Positions 53,011-62,673 of a stretch of DNA of 64,000 nt are shown one piece after another. A program made the translations under genes and the position numbers. Below the pieces are notes generated by a model. The model was not told the DNA's origin. It did not search any database and saw only the letters and a program-made list of their open reading frames with translations. The stretch is from Paracoccaceae bacterium (GTDB lineage: Bacteria > Pseudomonadota > Alphaproteobacteria > Rhodobacterales > Rhodobacteraceae). The stretch is taken from the NCBI GenBank assembly GCA_020446815.1, contig JAGRDY010000034.1, forward strand, positions 43,618 through 107,617, read 5' to 3'. Each line of letters begins with the position of its first letter. Positions within the stretch are counted from its first letter, which is position 1.

Positions 53011-53667
53011 TCAGCCGAGCGGCGCCAGCAGTTCCTTGAGGGTTTTCGCCGGATCGTCCGCTGCCCATATCTCGGCACCGATGCCGAAAAAATCGGTGAC
53101 GGGGGCAAGAGTTTCGATCAGTTCGACCGAAAGCCCTCCCTCGCACACCACGGGCACCTCGATCATCTCGGACCACCAGGCAAGAAGATCACGCCCGACC
53201 ACCTCGCCCAGCCCCAATGCCGAAACACCGACCGGGCCGAAGGCCACATAATCCGCACCCGCTTCGCCGGCGGTCAATCCGTCATGGCGCGACCGGCCGC
53301 TGAACGCACCGACAATGGCATCGCCGCCAAGTTCCTTGCGAGCCAGGCGCACATGCCGTGCGCCGTCCGACAGATGCACCCCGTCAAGGCCGTGGCGTTC
53401 GGCCAGGCGGATGTGGTTTTCGATCACCAGCGCCACATCGCGCTCATGCGCGATCTGCCGCAACGCGTCACATGCCCGCCCGATCCTGTCTTCGTCGCTG
53501 CCGGCCAGCGCCAGGCGAACGCAGGCAGTCTCCACCTGATCCAGCACGCGCGCCAACTGGCCCGAAAAGGTTTCCAGCGTGAAGTCCGGCGGCGAGATCA
53601 GGTATATCTGGGGACGATTGCCTGCGCCATCAACTGCGCCATCAACTGCGGTGTCATTTGCGGCCAT
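53011..53667 (-). CDS. Thiamine-phosphate synthase-like protein (ThiE/TenI)
   Basis: A protein of 218 residues. The TIM-barrel shows VALVIENHIRLAERHGLDGV, HLSDGARHVRLARKEL, GADYVAFGPVG and CEGGLSVELIETLAPVTDFF, the phosphate-binding side of ThiE/TenI. An Ala/Asp/Gly-rich N-terminus (TAVDGAVDGAGN) derives from a repeated 12-base unit. ThiE couples pyrimidine and thiazole phosphates; TenI-like members act differently, so activity is uncertain. A longer open frame runs upstream to 56331, but it is antisense to three genes and is not real. Confidence 0.8.
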   Translation of the reverse strand: MAANDTAVDGAVDGAGNRPQIYLISPPDFTLETFSGQLARVLDQVETACVRLALAGSDEDRIGRACDALRQIAHERDVALVIENHIRLAERHGLDGVHLSDGARHVRLARKELGGDAIVGAFSGRSRHDGLTAGEAGADYVAFGPVGVSALGLGEVVGRDLLAWWSEMIEVPVVCEGGLSVELIETLAPVTDFFGIGAEIWAADDPAKTLKELLAPLG

Positions 53668-53808
53668 GTCGGGTTCCTGCGCTGTGTCCGGTCCGCACTT
53701 AGCGCAGATTTCCGCGCTTGGCCATGATCGGTTGCCGGCAATGACCCGGCCGCCTTGCCAACCCGGCGGGCGCGGCGTATTTGGCCGCAGTTCGCATGAA
53801 AGGTCCGC

Positions 53809-54546
53809 ATGCCCGGCAACGGCCCCAGCTTTGTACTTGTCCGCCCGCAGATGGGTGAAAACGTCGGTGCGGCGGCACGGGCGATGCTGAATTTCGGCCT
53901 CGACCGGATGCGGCTTGTCGCCCCGCGCGATGGCTGGCCCAATCCCCGGGCGGTGGCCATGGCATCGGGGGCGGCGGGGCGGGTGCTCGATCGCGCCGGG
54001 ATCTTTCGGACGGTGCCCGACGCGATCGCCGATTGCACATTTGTCTTTGCGACGACAGCGCGCAGCCGTGAATTGATCAAGCCGGTGATGACGCCGGAAC
54101 ACGCGATGGCCCGGGCGCGTGAATTGATCGAAGGCGGGCAAAGGGTCGCGGTGCTTTTCGGCCCTGAACGGGCGGGACTGGAAAACGACGACGTGGCGCG
54201 CGCGCATGCGGTCATTTCGGTGCCGGTGAACCCCGCGTTCGCCTCGCTCAACCTCGCGCAGGCAGTTCTGTTGTGCGGCTATGAATGGTGCCGGCAGGGC
54301 ACGGCGCAACCGGCCGAGATGATGGGGCTGGGGCGCAGCGAATTCGCCCCGGCGATCGAGATCGAGAAGCTCGGCGATCACTACGAACGATGTCTGGACG
54401 ATGCCGGGTTCTTCTTTCCCGCGACCAAGGCTGACAGCATGAAGCTCAATCTGCGCAATCTGTGGACGCGCGCCGCCTTGACACGCGCCGATGTGCAGAT
54501 GTTCCACGGCATCTTGCGAAAACTCGTGCGGAGCCGTGAAAAATAG
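53809..54546 (+). CDS. trmJ: tRNA (cytidine/uridine-2'-O-)-methyltransferase TrmJ-like
   Basis: A protein of 245 residues of the SPOUT class. VLVRPQMGENVGAAARAMLN (motif 1 with Asn-Glu), VAVLFGPERAGLENDDVARA (motif 2) and NPAFASLNLAQAVLLCGYEW (motif 3) are read. It would bind SAM in a trefoil knot and methylate position 32 of tRNAs. ATG 53809 gives a start right at the first strand. Confidence 0.9.
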   Translation: MPGNGPSFVLVRPQMGENVGAAARAMLNFGLDRMRLVAPRDGWPNPRAVAMASGAAGRVLDRAGIFRTVPDAIADCTFVFATTARSRELIKPVMTPEHAMARARELIEGGQRVAVLFGPERAGLENDDVARAHAVISVPVNPAFASLNLAQAVLLCGYEWCRQGTAQPAEMMGLGRSEFAPAIEIEKLGDHYERCLDDAGFFFPATKADSMKLNLRNLWTRAALTRADVQMFHGILRKLVRSREK

Positions 54547-54612
54547 TCGCACAAGCATGCCTTGAAGCCGGCTGGCCCGGCTTCTAGTCTCCGCCGCGTC
54601 AGGGAGGGATCG

Positions 54613-55764
54613 ATGGCCGAAAAACGCAAACTGTTCGAAGAGGTAGGCCCAGAGGTGAAAACCCGCGCCGCGCCCAGAACCGGGCTGATCGACGCCCAAA
54701 GGCGCGGTGCGCGCGGGCCGATCCGTGGCTGGCTGATCGTCATCTTCGTGCTGGTGACGGCGATGATCCTTGTCGGCGGGCTGACGCGGCTGACCGATTC
54801 GGGGTTGTCGATCACCGAATGGCGACCGGTGACGGGCGCCATGCCGCCGATGAACGCGGCCGACTGGGACGCCGAATTCGCCAAGTACCAGCAAAGCCCG
54901 GAATTCCGGCTTCAGAACCACCAGATGGATCTGGCGGCATTCAAGTCGATCTATTGGTGGGAATGGGGGCACCGCCAGCTGGGCCGTCTCATCGGCCTGG
55001 TCTGGGCGGCGGGCTTTGTCTTTTTTGCCGCGACCCGCAAAATCCCCGCCGGATGGACGGGGCGGCTTGCCGGTCTGGGCGTGCTTGGCGCTTTGCAGGG
55101 GGCCATCGGCTGGTGGATGGTATCGTCGGGGCTGAGCGGGCCGGTGGTCGATGTGGCCTCTTACCGGCTGGCGGTGCATCTGGGGCTGGCCTTCGGCATT
55201 CTGGGGCTGAGCGCGTGGTACATATTCGCATTGGGGCGCAGCGAGGCCGACCTGATGCAGGCGCGCCGGTCGCGTGAGCCGAGGCTGTTCGCCATGACCA
55301 CCGGGCTGATGTATTTCGCGCTCTTGCAGGTTCTGCTGGGCGCGCTGGTCGCGGGCATCGACGCGGGGCGCGGTTTTCCGACCTGGCCGCTTATGGGCGA
55401 AAGCTTTTTTCCTGCCGATGCCTTTTATGTTCCCGACGGGGCGGCGTGGCGGGCGTTTTTCGAAAATCCCGGCCTGGTTCAGTTCATCCACCGCATGGTG
55501 GGGTATCTGGTCTTCGGTTTCGGTCTGGCCGTATGGCTGCGCGGCCGCCGTTCGCCGCACCCCGGAACCGTGCGCGCCTGTGACTGGATGGCTGTCATGC
55601 TGTTCGGGCAGGTGGTTCTGGGCATCGTCACGGTCCTTCATGCGGCACCTCTGGATCTGGGGCTGGCGCATCAGGCGGGTGCGGTCGTCCTGTGGGTCTT
55701 GATCCTGCGGGCACGGTTTCTGGCGCGTTATCCCGTTGCCCGGCAGATCAGGGGCAGCAGATGA
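54613..55764 (+). CDS. ctaA: Heme A synthase (CtaA/COX15)
   Basis: A 383-residue membrane protein with eight helices. ILVGGLTRLTDSGLSITEWR and WWEWGHRQLGRLIGLVWAAG carry conserved Arg/His for heme binding; FIHRMVGYLVFGFGLAVWL and LAHQAGAVVLWVLILRARFL repeat the pattern in the second half. It converts heme O to heme A for cytochrome c oxidase, so an aa3-type oxidase should exist elsewhere in the genome. RBS AGGGAGG precedes ATG 54613. ATGA overlap with the M32 peptidase. Confidence 0.94.
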   Translation: MAEKRKLFEEVGPEVKTRAAPRTGLIDAQRRGARGPIRGWLIVIFVLVTAMILVGGLTRLTDSGLSITEWRPVTGAMPPMNAADWDAEFAKYQQSPEFRLQNHQMDLAAFKSIYWWEWGHRQLGRLIGLVWAAGFVFFAATRKIPAGWTGRLAGLGVLGALQGAIGWWMVSSGLSGPVVDVASYRLAVHLGLAFGILGLSAWYIFALGRSEADLMQARRSREPRLFAMTTGLMYFALLQVLLGALVAGIDAGRGFPTWPLMGESFFPADAFYVPDGAAWRAFFENPGLVQFIHRMVGYLVFGFGLAVWLRGRRSPHPGTVRACDWMAVMLFGQVVLGIVTVLHAAPLDLGLAHQAGAVVLWVLILRARFLARYPVARQIRGSR

Positions 55765-57233
55765 GTGCGTTTTCGCAGTTGATGGACTTTCAGCGGGGCA
55801 CCGAGGCATTGGCGCAGATCGCCGGACGCTTGGGCTGGGATCAGGAAACCATGATGCCCAGGGGGGCGGCCGAACAGCGCGGCGAGGAAATGGCCGCGAT
55901 CGAGGCCGTGCTGCACGCCCGGCGCACCGATCCCCGGCTGGGCGACTGGCTTGCCGCGGCCGAGGCCCCGGACGCTGCGGGCAGGCGGGCCGTCGCGCTG
56001 ATCGGTCGGGCCCATGCCCGCAACACCAGGATCCCGGCGCGCCTTGCCACCGAAATCGCCCGCCAGACCAGCGTGGCACAGGGAATCTGGGCCGAGGCGC
56101 GGGCGCGCGATGACGTGGCACATTTCCTGCCGACGCTGACGAAGGTGATCGCCCTGATCCGCGAAAAGGGTGCGGCGCTGGCAGAAGGCGGTGATCTTTA
56201 TGATGCGCTTCTGGATGAATATGAACCCGGCGCCACGGGTGACGAGATCGCCGCGATGTTCGGCCGGATGCGCCCGCGGCTGGTGGCCCTGCGCGAAGCG
56301 GTGCTGGCGTCCGATGTGCGCCCCGCCGCATTGACCGGAGTCTTTGGCCGGGACAAACAGCTCGACCTGGCGCGCGAGATGGCCGCGGCGCTTGGCTATG
56401 ACTGGCGGCGCGGGCGGCTGGACATGGCGGTGCATCCGTTTTCCTCGGGGTCGGGCAACGATGTGCGGATCACCACGCGGGTGGACGAGGCGGATCCCTT
56501 CAACTGTCTTTATTCGACGATCCATGAGACAGGCCATGCCTGCTATGAACAGGGCATCGACCAGGCCTATCTTCTGACGCCGCTCGGGCAGGGTGCCTCG
56601 ATGGGGGTACACGAAAGCCAAAGCCGCATCTATGAAAACCAGATTGGCCGGGGGCGTGCCTTTGGCGGCTGGCTGTTCGACAGGATGCGCGCCACCTTCG
56701 GCGATGTCGGGATCGCGGATGCCGATGCCTTCCATGCCACCATCAACCGGGTGCGGCCGGGGTATATCCGCACCGAAGCCGACGAGGTTCACTACAATCT
56801 CCATATCATGATGCGTTTCGATCTGGAGCGCGAATTGATGAAGGGCAATCTCGCCGCCGCCGATCTCGAGGCCGCCTGGAATGACCGGTTCCGCGCCGAT
56901 TTTGCCGTCGTGGTCGACCGGCCGGCCAACGGCATGTTGCAGGATGTGCATTGGTCGGTGGGGCTTTTCGGGTATTTCCCCACCTATGCGCTTGGCAATG
57001 TCTATGCGGGATGTCTGATGCAGAAGCTGCGCGCCGACCTGCCGGATCTGGACGCCGGCCTTGGCCGGGGCGACGCGCGCGCCGCGACCGATTGGCTAAG
57101 AACCCGCCTGCACCGGTTCGGCAGCCTTTACGAGCCGCGCGACCTGGTGACAAGGGCCTGCGGTTTCGCCCCGACCGAGGCCCCCCTGCTGGCCTATCTG
57201 GAACAGAAGTTCACCGCGATCTACGGGCTCTGA
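55761..57233 (+). CDS. Carboxypeptidase M32 (Taq-type)
   Basis: A protein of 490 residues. The zinc motif is HETGH (in YSTIHETGHACYEQG), and the downstream ESQSR region supplies the third ligand (HESQSRIYENQIGRG). YIRTEADEVHYNLHIMMRFD and RADFAVVVDRPANGMLQDVH are family segments. It trims broad peptide C-termini in the cytoplasm. The start overlaps ctaA by 4 bases. Confidence 0.93.
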   Translation: MSAFSQLMDFQRGTEALAQIAGRLGWDQETMMPRGAAEQRGEEMAAIEAVLHARRTDPRLGDWLAAAEAPDAAGRRAVALIGRAHARNTRIPARLATEIARQTSVAQGIWAEARARDDVAHFLPTLTKVIALIREKGAALAEGGDLYDALLDEYEPGATGDEIAAMFGRMRPRLVALREAVLASDVRPAALTGVFGRDKQLDLAREMAAALGYDWRRGRLDMAVHPFSSGSGNDVRITTRVDEADPFNCLYSTIHETGHACYEQGIDQAYLLTPLGQGASMGVHESQSRIYENQIGRGRAFGGWLFDRMRATFGDVGIADADAFHATINRVRPGYIRTEADEVHYNLHIMMRFDLERELMKGNLAAADLEAAWNDRFRADFAVVVDRPANGMLQDVHWSVGLFGYFPTYALGNVYAGCLMQKLRADLPDLDAGLGRGDARAATDWLRTRLHRFGSLYEPRDLVTRACGFAPTEAPLLAYLEQKFTAIYGL

Positions 57234-57239
57234 GGTGCG

Positions 57240-58418
57240 ATGTCGCGTGACGAACAACTGGGCGTCTGGGCGCTGGCCGTGGGGCAGACTTTGGGCTTTG
57301 CCGCGCTCATCTACATCTTCGGCGCCATCCTCGTATCGCTCGAGGCGGGCAGCACCTGGGGGCGCGCGGAACTGGCCCTGGGGCCGACGCTCGGGCTGTT
57401 GGTGTCGGCGGCATCGGCGCCATTTTCCGGCCGCCTGGTGGACAAGGGATATGGCGGAACGCTTCTGGGCGGGGCTGCCGGTCTGGGAGCCATCTGCCTG
57501 ATCGCATTGTCGCGGGTGGACCATCTGGCGCTATGGCTGGGCTTTTGGGCAGTGATCGGGCTGGCGCAGGCGGGCAGTCTTTATGAAACCTGTTTCGCTT
57601 TCCTGACCCGGCGCCTTGGCGGGTTGGCGCGCGGCGCCATCATCCGCGTTACGCTGGTTGCCGGGTTCGCCTCGACCATCGCCTTTCCGCTGGGGGCCTA
57701 TTCGGGCCACAGCCTTGGCTGGCGGGGCGCCCTTCTCACATTTGGTCTTGTGCAACTGGCCGTGACAGTGCCTGCCAATCTCATAGGTGTGGCCCTGTTG
57801 CGGCGCGGCGAACGGCGTGGCCGAGCGGCGGGAGAGGTGCCCAAAGGGGCCATTCGCGCCGCCATGCAGCGGCCCGAGTTCTGGTTGCTGGCGGGCCTGT
57901 TCGGCCTGATCCTCGGCAATCACACGATGCTGTCGACCTTTGCCCTGCCGGTCCTCGCCGATCGCGGCGCCGGGGCCGGGCTGGCCGTTCTGGTCGCCTC
58001 CACGGTCGGGCCGATGCAGGTGGCGGGGCGTATCCTGCTGATGGTCGGGGCAGAGCGCATCCGCGCCGGAACGGCGATCCGCGCCGTTGCCATGCTTCTG
58101 GGGTTGGCCAGCCTGTCGCTATTGCTTGCCGCGGGGCAATTGCCGCTCTTTTTTGCCTATGCGATATGTCAGGGGGCCGCGGCGGGGGTGTCGTCGATCC
58201 TGCGCCCGGTTCTGGTGGCCGAAGCGCTGGGGCGCGAAAACTTCGGCGCCGTCGCCGGCGCATTGGCCATCGCGCCGCTGACCGCCGCGGCGGCGGCCCC
58301 CTATGCGGGGGCGCTGCTGATCGGGGCAGGTGGCATCGCTTTGTTTCTATCGGGAACCTTGTTGATGGCTGCGACAGCGCTGGCACTGGCACTGGCGCTG
58401 CGCGCGCGGGGGATTTGA
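57240..58418 (+). CDS. MFS transporter
   Basis: A protein of 392 residues with about 12 hydrophobic helices. FSGRLVDKGYGGTLLGGAAG corresponds to the loop 2-3 motif region (GxLaDkyGrr, degenerate). A central basic loop (RRGERRGRAAGEVPKG) divides the two halves. The transported substrate cannot be read; no nitrate-type signature was noticed, so it is not assumed to serve the NXR operon. It lies 6 bases after the M32 gene. Confidence 0.85.
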   Translation: MSRDEQLGVWALAVGQTLGFAALIYIFGAILVSLEAGSTWGRAELALGPTLGLLVSAASAPFSGRLVDKGYGGTLLGGAAGLGAICLIALSRVDHLALWLGFWAVIGLAQAGSLYETCFAFLTRRLGGLARGAIIRVTLVAGFASTIAFPLGAYSGHSLGWRGALLTFGLVQLAVTVPANLIGVALLRRGERRGRAAGEVPKGAIRAAMQRPEFWLLAGLFGLILGNHTMLSTFALPVLADRGAGAGLAVLVASTVGPMQVAGRILLMVGAERIRAGTAIRAVAMLLGLASLSLLLAAGQLPLFFAYAICQGAAAGVSSILRPVLVAEALGRENFGAVAGALAIAPLTAAAAAPYAGALLIGAGGIALFLSGTLLMAATALALALALRARGI

Positions 58419-58433
58419 GGGCCGGCGCCCGCC

Positions 58434-59222
58434 TTACCGCCAGTCCGGGTCGCGCTTTTCGATAAAGGCGTTGATGCCTTCCTCGGTATCGCGCCAGAGC
58501 ATGTTTTCGACCATGACCGCCCCGGCATGGGCATAGGCATCGGCGCGCGACATCTCGATCTGTTCGTAAAACGCGCGTTTGCCGATCTTGACGGCACCCG
58601 ACAGTTTCGCCGCGACGACACCCGCCAAGGCCCACGTTTCGGCCCCGAGCAGTTGACCGGGGACGGTGCGATTGATCAGCCCGGTGGCTTGTGCTTGCGC
58701 GGCGTCGACGAAGGCACCCGTCGTCAGCATTTCAAAGGCCTTCTTGCGCGGCACATTGCGCGACAGGGCGACCATCGGTGTTGAACAGAACAGCCCGATA
58801 TTGACCCCATTGACGCCAAAGCGCGTGCCTTCTGCCGCCACGGCCATGTCACAGCTGGCCACCAGCTGGCATCCGGCGGCCGTGGCGATGCCGTGGACCT
58901 GGGCGATGACCGGCTGGGGCAGGGCGGGGATCAACTGCATGACTTCGGTGCAGCGGTCGAACAGGTCGCGAAAATATCCCCGCCCCTTGTCGGGCGCGCC
59001 TCGCGCGGCCTGCATTTCCTTCAGATCGTGCCCGGCGCAAAAGGCCTTTCCCGCGCCTTTCAGGATGACCACGCGGATCGCCGGATCGGCGCCGAGGGCC
59101 AGCAATTCCGCCTTCAAGGCCGCCAGCATCGCATCGCAAAGCGCATTCAGCCGGTCGGGCGCATTGAGCGTCAGCGTGGCAATGCCATCGCGATCGTCGC
59201 GCAAAAGAATCTGGTCGGCCAT
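58434..59222 (-). CDS. Enoyl-CoA hydratase/isomerase family protein
   Basis: A protein of 262 residues. ATLTLNAPDRLNALCDAMLA, KAFCAGHDLKEMQAARGAPD (oxyanion hole) and VHGIATAAGCQLVASCDMAV show a crotonase fold. The usual catalytic Glu of the ...GLELA region is not where expected (GCQLVAS), so it may act in a non-hydratase role, as in ECHDC3-like proteins. Convergent with the MFS gene. Confidence 0.86.
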   Translation of the reverse strand: MADQILLRDDRDGIATLTLNAPDRLNALCDAMLAALKAELLALGADPAIRVVILKGAGKAFCAGHDLKEMQAARGAPDKGRGYFRDLFDRCTEVMQLIPALPQPVIAQVHGIATAAGCQLVASCDMAVAAEGTRFGVNGVNIGLFCSTPMVALSRNVPRKKAFEMLTTGAFVDAAQAQATGLINRTVPGQLLGAETWALAGVVAAKLSGAVKIGKRAFYEQIEMSRADAYAHAGAVMVENMLWRDTEEGINAFIEKRDPDWR

Positions 59223-59283
59223 CTTGCAATTCCCCCGGTTTGATAGAAACCCTGTGACCCGTGGATAGCGGCGGGTGTAGGGA

Positions 59284-59703
59284 ATGCAAGTGTTGACTAT
59301 AGAGGATCTGAGGGCATTTCTTGTCGCCGAGTTTTCCCAGGTCGCCGATGAATTCGACCTGCTGCGCCTGACACCAGACGGCATCGAGGTGAAACTCAAC
59401 GTCGGCGACCGGCATCTGCGCCCTGGCGGCACGGTGTCGGGGCCGACGATGTTCTCACTGGCAGATGTCGCGATCTATCTTGCCATCCTTGCGCGCATCG
59501 GCCCGGTCGCCCTGGCCGTCACCACCAGTGCCAGCATTGATTTTCTGCGAAAACCGGCGGCAGGTGTCGATCTGGTTGCGACGGCGCGTATCCTGAAACT
59601 TGGTCGGGTTTTGGCCGTGGGCGATGTGCTGATCTATTCCGAGGGGGGCACAGACCCCGTTGCGCGCGCGTCGATGACCTATTCCATCCCGCCCGGGAGA
59701 TAA
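59284..59703 (+). CDS. PaaI-like thioesterase (hotdog fold)
   Basis: A protein of 139 residues. VGDRHLRPGGTVSGPTMFSL and ADVAIYLAILARIGP are the central hot-dog helix with a candidate acidic residue, followed by SIDFLRKPAAGVDLVATARI. It hydrolyses acyl-CoA thioesters of unknown chain. Divergent from the enoyl-CoA hydratase gene, which suggests related chemistry. Confidence 0.85.
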   Translation: MQVLTIEDLRAFLVAEFSQVADEFDLLRLTPDGIEVKLNVGDRHLRPGGTVSGPTMFSLADVAIYLAILARIGPVALAVTTSASIDFLRKPAAGVDLVATARILKLGRVLAVGDVLIYSEGGTDPVARASMTYSIPPGR

Positions 59704-59910
59704 GGGCGGATGGCCAGATCGCGGCAAATCGTCCGGTTTTCGGGGCAAAGAGTGGGGTAATATAATACCTATTTTGTAACCATATGAAGATAAACAATTA
59801 AATAGGTTTCAACGCTCTTGACTGCGCCACGCGAATACACGACAAGCCCCCATCCGAATGCGACTCTCGTCTTGAGGGTCATGTCAGATTGCGAAGTCAA
59901 AGGGCAGACC

Positions 59911-60375
59911 ATGAAAACCTATACCGCGAAACCGGCGGAGATCGAGAAAAAATGGGTCCTGATCGATGCCGAAGGCGTCGTTCTGGGCCGTCTCGCCGTG
60001 ATCGTCGCCAACCGCCTGCGCGGCAAGCACAAGCCAACCTTCACGCCGCATATGGACATGGGCGACAATGTGATCGTCATCAATGCCGACAAGGTGCAGA
60101 TGACCGGCGCCAAGCGTGAAGACAAGCGTTACTACTGGCACACCGGCCATCCGGGCGGTATCAAGTTCCGCACCGCGGGTCAGGTACTTGACGGGGCGCA
60201 CCCCGAACGGGTGGTGATCAAGGCGGTCGAGCGCATGATCAGCCGCAACCGTCTGGGCAGCCAGCAGATGACCAATCTGCGCGTCTATGCCGGAAGCGAG
60301 CATCCGCACGCGGCGCAGTCGCCCGAAGTGCTGGATGTCAAATCGATGAACCCGAAGAATACCCGGAGCGCGTGA
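59911..60375 (+). CDS. rplM: 50S ribosomal protein L13
   Basis: A protein of 154 residues. [40 protein letters not shown] and [15 protein letters not shown] are L13 signatures. ATG 59911 is chosen over an upstream Met, giving the normal length. The 200 bases upstream are AT-rich (TAATATAATACC, TTTTGTAACC) and likely hold a strong promoter. It overlaps the rpsI region closely. Confidence 0.97.
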   Translation: MKTYTAKPAEIEKKWVLIDAEGVVLGRLAVIVANRLRGKHKPTFTPHMDMGDNVIVINADKVQMTGAKREDKRYYWHTGHPGGIKFRTAGQVLDGAHPERVVIKAVERMISRNRLGSQQMTNLRVYAGSEHPHAAQSPEVLDVKSMNPKNTRSA

Positions 60376-60380
60376 ACAAG

Positions 60381-60872
60381 ATGGCCGAAGAAATCAAAAC
60401 CCTCGACGATCTGAAATCCGTTGTGGCAGATACCTCCGCCACCGAGGCTCCCGCCGCCGAAACCCGCACCGCGCAGCGCGATTCCCTGGGGCGCGCCTAT
60501 GCAACCGGCAAGCGCAAGGATGCGGTCGCGCGGGTCTGGATCAAGCCGGGTTCCGGCAAGGTTGTCGTAAACGGCAAGGAAATGACCACCTATTTCGCCC
60601 GCCCGGTGTTGCAGATGATCCTGCGCCAGCCCTTTACCGTCGCAGGCGTTGACGGCGAATTCGACGTGATGGCAACGGTCGCCGGCGGCGGCCTTTCGGG
60701 TCAGGCCGGTGCGGTCAAGCACGGTATCTCGAAAGCATTGCAGCTATATGAGCCTTCTTTGCGCCCGGCGCTGAAAGCCGCCGGTTTCCTGACCCGCGAC
60801 AGCCGCGTGGTGGAACGAAAGAAATACGGCAAGGCCAAAGCGCGCAAGAGCTTCCAGTTCTCCAAGCGTTAG
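60381..60872 (+). CDS. rpsI: 30S ribosomal protein S9
   Basis: A protein of 163 residues. An acidic N-terminal extension ([20 protein letters not shown]) precedes the S9 core [20 protein letters not shown], and the basic C-terminal tail ([19 protein letters not shown]) contacts the P-site tRNA. The start, 5 bases after rplM, is the first ATG. A GTG at 60372 would be an alternative. Confidence 0.97.
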   Translation: MAEEIKTLDDLKSVVADTSATEAPAAETRTAQRDSLGRAYATGKRKDAVARVWIKPGSGKVVVNGKEMTTYFARPVLQMILRQPFTVAGVDGEFDVMATVAGGGLSGQAGAVKHGISKALQLYEPSLRPALKAAGFLTRDSRVVERKKYGKAKARKSFQFSKR

Positions 60873-60895
60873 AGCGGGCTGCATCAGTGGAAATG

Positions 60896-60927
60896 GGGGC
60901 GTGCCGGGTTCGGTGCGCCCCTTTTTT
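60896..60927 (+). terminator. Intrinsic terminator after rpsI
   Basis: GGGGCG (60896-60901) and CGCCCC (60916-60921) form the outer stem around a small inner hairpin (CCG-GGTT-CGG), followed by six T residues (60922-60927). It is the best classical terminator in the window, 23 bases after the rpsI stop. Confidence 0.85.
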
Positions 60928-61046
60928 CATGTGCCCGGGTGTTGCCGCGCGGACTCGGCCGCACAGATTTGCGATTTCGCCAGTTGACGCTGCGTCGCAT
61001 CCGGTGTCATTGCTGGCCCTACAGAGGCAAATAACCGAGCAGAAAA

Positions 61047-61304
61047 ATGCCCAACCAGTCCTTTTTTCATTCCTCCTCGGGGGGGTGCGATTTTCTTGGC
61101 TTGCGCACCTCGCCGACCGGCAAGATCGAAATCGTCTATGATGACGGTGTGAAACGCCGCATGGTGTGGCGCGTGCAGTCCGAATCCAGCGTCGGGCGTG
61201 TCGGCGATGCGCTGCGCAGCGCGGTCGACAAGCCGCGCGTTCTTCAGGCATTGTATTGCGAGTTGAAAAAGCGTTCCATCGCCATTGATGTTGTGCCTGT
61301 CTGA
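61047..61304 (+). CDS. Small hypothetical protein, 85 residues
   Basis: A soluble, strand-rich protein (GKIEIVYDDGVKRRMVWRVQ, RVLQALYCELKKRSIAIDVV). No cysteine motif or signal is visible. It begins 120 bases after the rpsI terminator, so it has its own promoter, and ends 32 bases before the AlkA-like gene. I do not recognise a family. Confidence 0.55.
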   Translation: MPNQSFFHSSSGGCDFLGLRTSPTGKIEIVYDDGVKRRMVWRVQSESSVGRVGDALRSAVDKPRVLQALYCELKKRSIAIDVVPV

Positions 61305-61336
61305 AACGCTCCGGTATTGCCGGATGCCGGTCTGAA

Positions 61337-61993
61337 ATGCCGCGCGCGCCGAAGCGCCGTGCAACTGGTGTCGGCCGTCTGATCGTATCGGATGACTGCG
61401 TTGCCGAAGGCGCCGCCTGGCTGGCTGTGCGAGAGCCACGCTTTGCCGGGGCCCTGGCCGTGACCGGGCCGTTGCCGCTGCGTCTGCGGCCCGAGGGATT
61501 TGCCGCGCTGTTGAACGCGATCATGGCCCAGCAGGTTTCCGTGGCTTCGGCCGAGGCGATCTGGCAAAAGTTGCTGGCCGCCGGACTAACCGGCGAAGAA
61601 GCCGTGGCAAAGGCCGATGAGGACGCGCTGCGCCAATGCGGGCTGAGCCGGCAAAAGATCAGATATGCCAAGGCGCTGGCCCATGCGCGCATCGATTACG
61701 CGGCGCTCGGCGGTCTGCCCGACGCCGATGTGCTGGGCATTCTGACCCGGGTGCCCGGTATCGGGGCCTGGACTGCCGAGATTTACGCCATGTTCTCGCT
61801 TGGCCGCGCCGATGTCTTCGCCCCCGGCGATCTGGCGCTGCAAGAGGCTGCCCGCCTGCTGTTCGATTTGCCGCAGCGGCCAGGTGTGCGCGATTTTCGG
61901 TGCAGGGCCGAGGAATGGCGGCCCTGGCGGGCGGTTGCGGCGCGGATCTTGTGGGCCTATTACCGCAAGGCGAAAGACCGAGAGGGGATTTGA
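61337..61993 (+). CDS. DNA-3-methyladenine glycosylase II-like (HhH-GPD)
   Basis: A protein of 218 residues. The HhH-GPD core has LTRVPGIGAWTAEIYAMFSL (hairpin) and GRADVFAPGDLALQEA, whose second Asp would be the catalytic one. It repairs alkylated bases. Compared with E. coli AlkA it lacks the N-terminal domain, so it resembles the short Mag1-like class. The stop shares a base with the esterase start (TGATG). Confidence 0.9.
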   Translation: MPRAPKRRATGVGRLIVSDDCVAEGAAWLAVREPRFAGALAVTGPLPLRLRPEGFAALLNAIMAQQVSVASAEAIWQKLLAAGLTGEEAVAKADEDALRQCGLSRQKIRYAKALAHARIDYAALGGLPDADVLGILTRVPGIGAWTAEIYAMFSLGRADVFAPGDLALQEAARLLFDLPQRPGVRDFRCRAEEWRPWRAVAARILWAYYRKAKDREGI

Positions 61994-62673
61994 TGGCGCG
62001 TGAACTCAACTTTGGCCACAGGGCGGCCCGGTCGGGGCAGGCCCGATCGATGGTGGTGTTCCTGCATGGCTATGGCGCGGATGGCGCCGATCTTCTCGGG
62101 CTTGCCGATCCGCTGGCGCCGCATTTGCCGGATACGGTTTTCGTGGCGCCAGACGCGCCGGAGCGCTGCACGGGCAATCCGCAGGGGTTTCAGTGGTTTG
62201 CGATCCCCTGGCTCGACGGATCGAGCGAAGCCGCGGCCGCTGCGGGGTTGCAGGCATCGGCCGCGGATCTGAACGGGTTTCTCGATGCCCGGATGCGGGC
62301 GGAAAAGCTGACCGCGCGACAGGTTGCGATCGTCGGCTTTTCGCAAGGCTCCATGTTGGCCCTGCATGTCCTGCCGCGCCGTGCCGATCGCTTTGCCGGT
62401 ATCGTTGCCTTTTCCGGCAAGATGCTGCACCCCGAAACGCTCGCCGGCGAGGCTCTGTCGAAGCCGCCGGTCCTGCTTGTCCATGGCGATCAGGATCCGG
62501 TGGTCCCCTTTGCCGAAATGCCCGCGGCAGGGCAGGCCCTGACCGCCGCAGGGTTCGAAACCTATGCCCATGTGATGAAAGGCACGGGCCACGGCATCGC
62601 CCCAGACGGATTGTCGGTCGCGCTGGCCTTTCTGCGCGATCGGCTTGGCCAAAGCGTTTCGGGCAGTGACTGA
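61993..62673 (+). CDS. Alpha/beta-hydrolase, phospholipase/carboxylesterase family
   Basis: A protein of 226 residues. VVFLHGYGADGADLLGLAD, the nucleophile elbow IVGFSQGSMLALHV (Ser), LLVHGDQDPVVPF (Asp) and GHGIAPDGL (His) give a complete triad. The natural ester substrate is unknown. Coupled to the AlkA-like gene by a one-base overlap. Confidence 0.9.
   Translation: MARELNFGHRAARSGQARSMVVFLHGYGADGADLLGLADPLAPHLPDTVFVAPDAPERCTGNPQGFQWFAIPWLDGSSEAAAAAGLQASAADLNGFLDARMRAEKLTARQVAIVGFSQGSMLALHVLPRRADRFAGIVAFSGKMLHPETLAGEALSKPPVLLVHGDQDPVVPFAEMPAAGQALTAAGFETYAHVMKGTGHGIAPDGLSVALAFLRDRLGQSVSGSD

Noticed and set aside
53668-56331. Very long open frame on the minus strand continuing upstream of thiE
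   Set aside because: It is antisense to trmJ, ctaA and the M32 peptidase, is Arg/Pro/His-rich, and matches no fold. Only the last 218 codons (ThiE) are real.
57240-58418. MFS protein as a nitrate/nitrite transporter for the NXR system
   Set aside because: No NarK-type nitrate signature was found and it is far from the operon beside a peptidase gene; a periplasmic enzyme would not need an importer.
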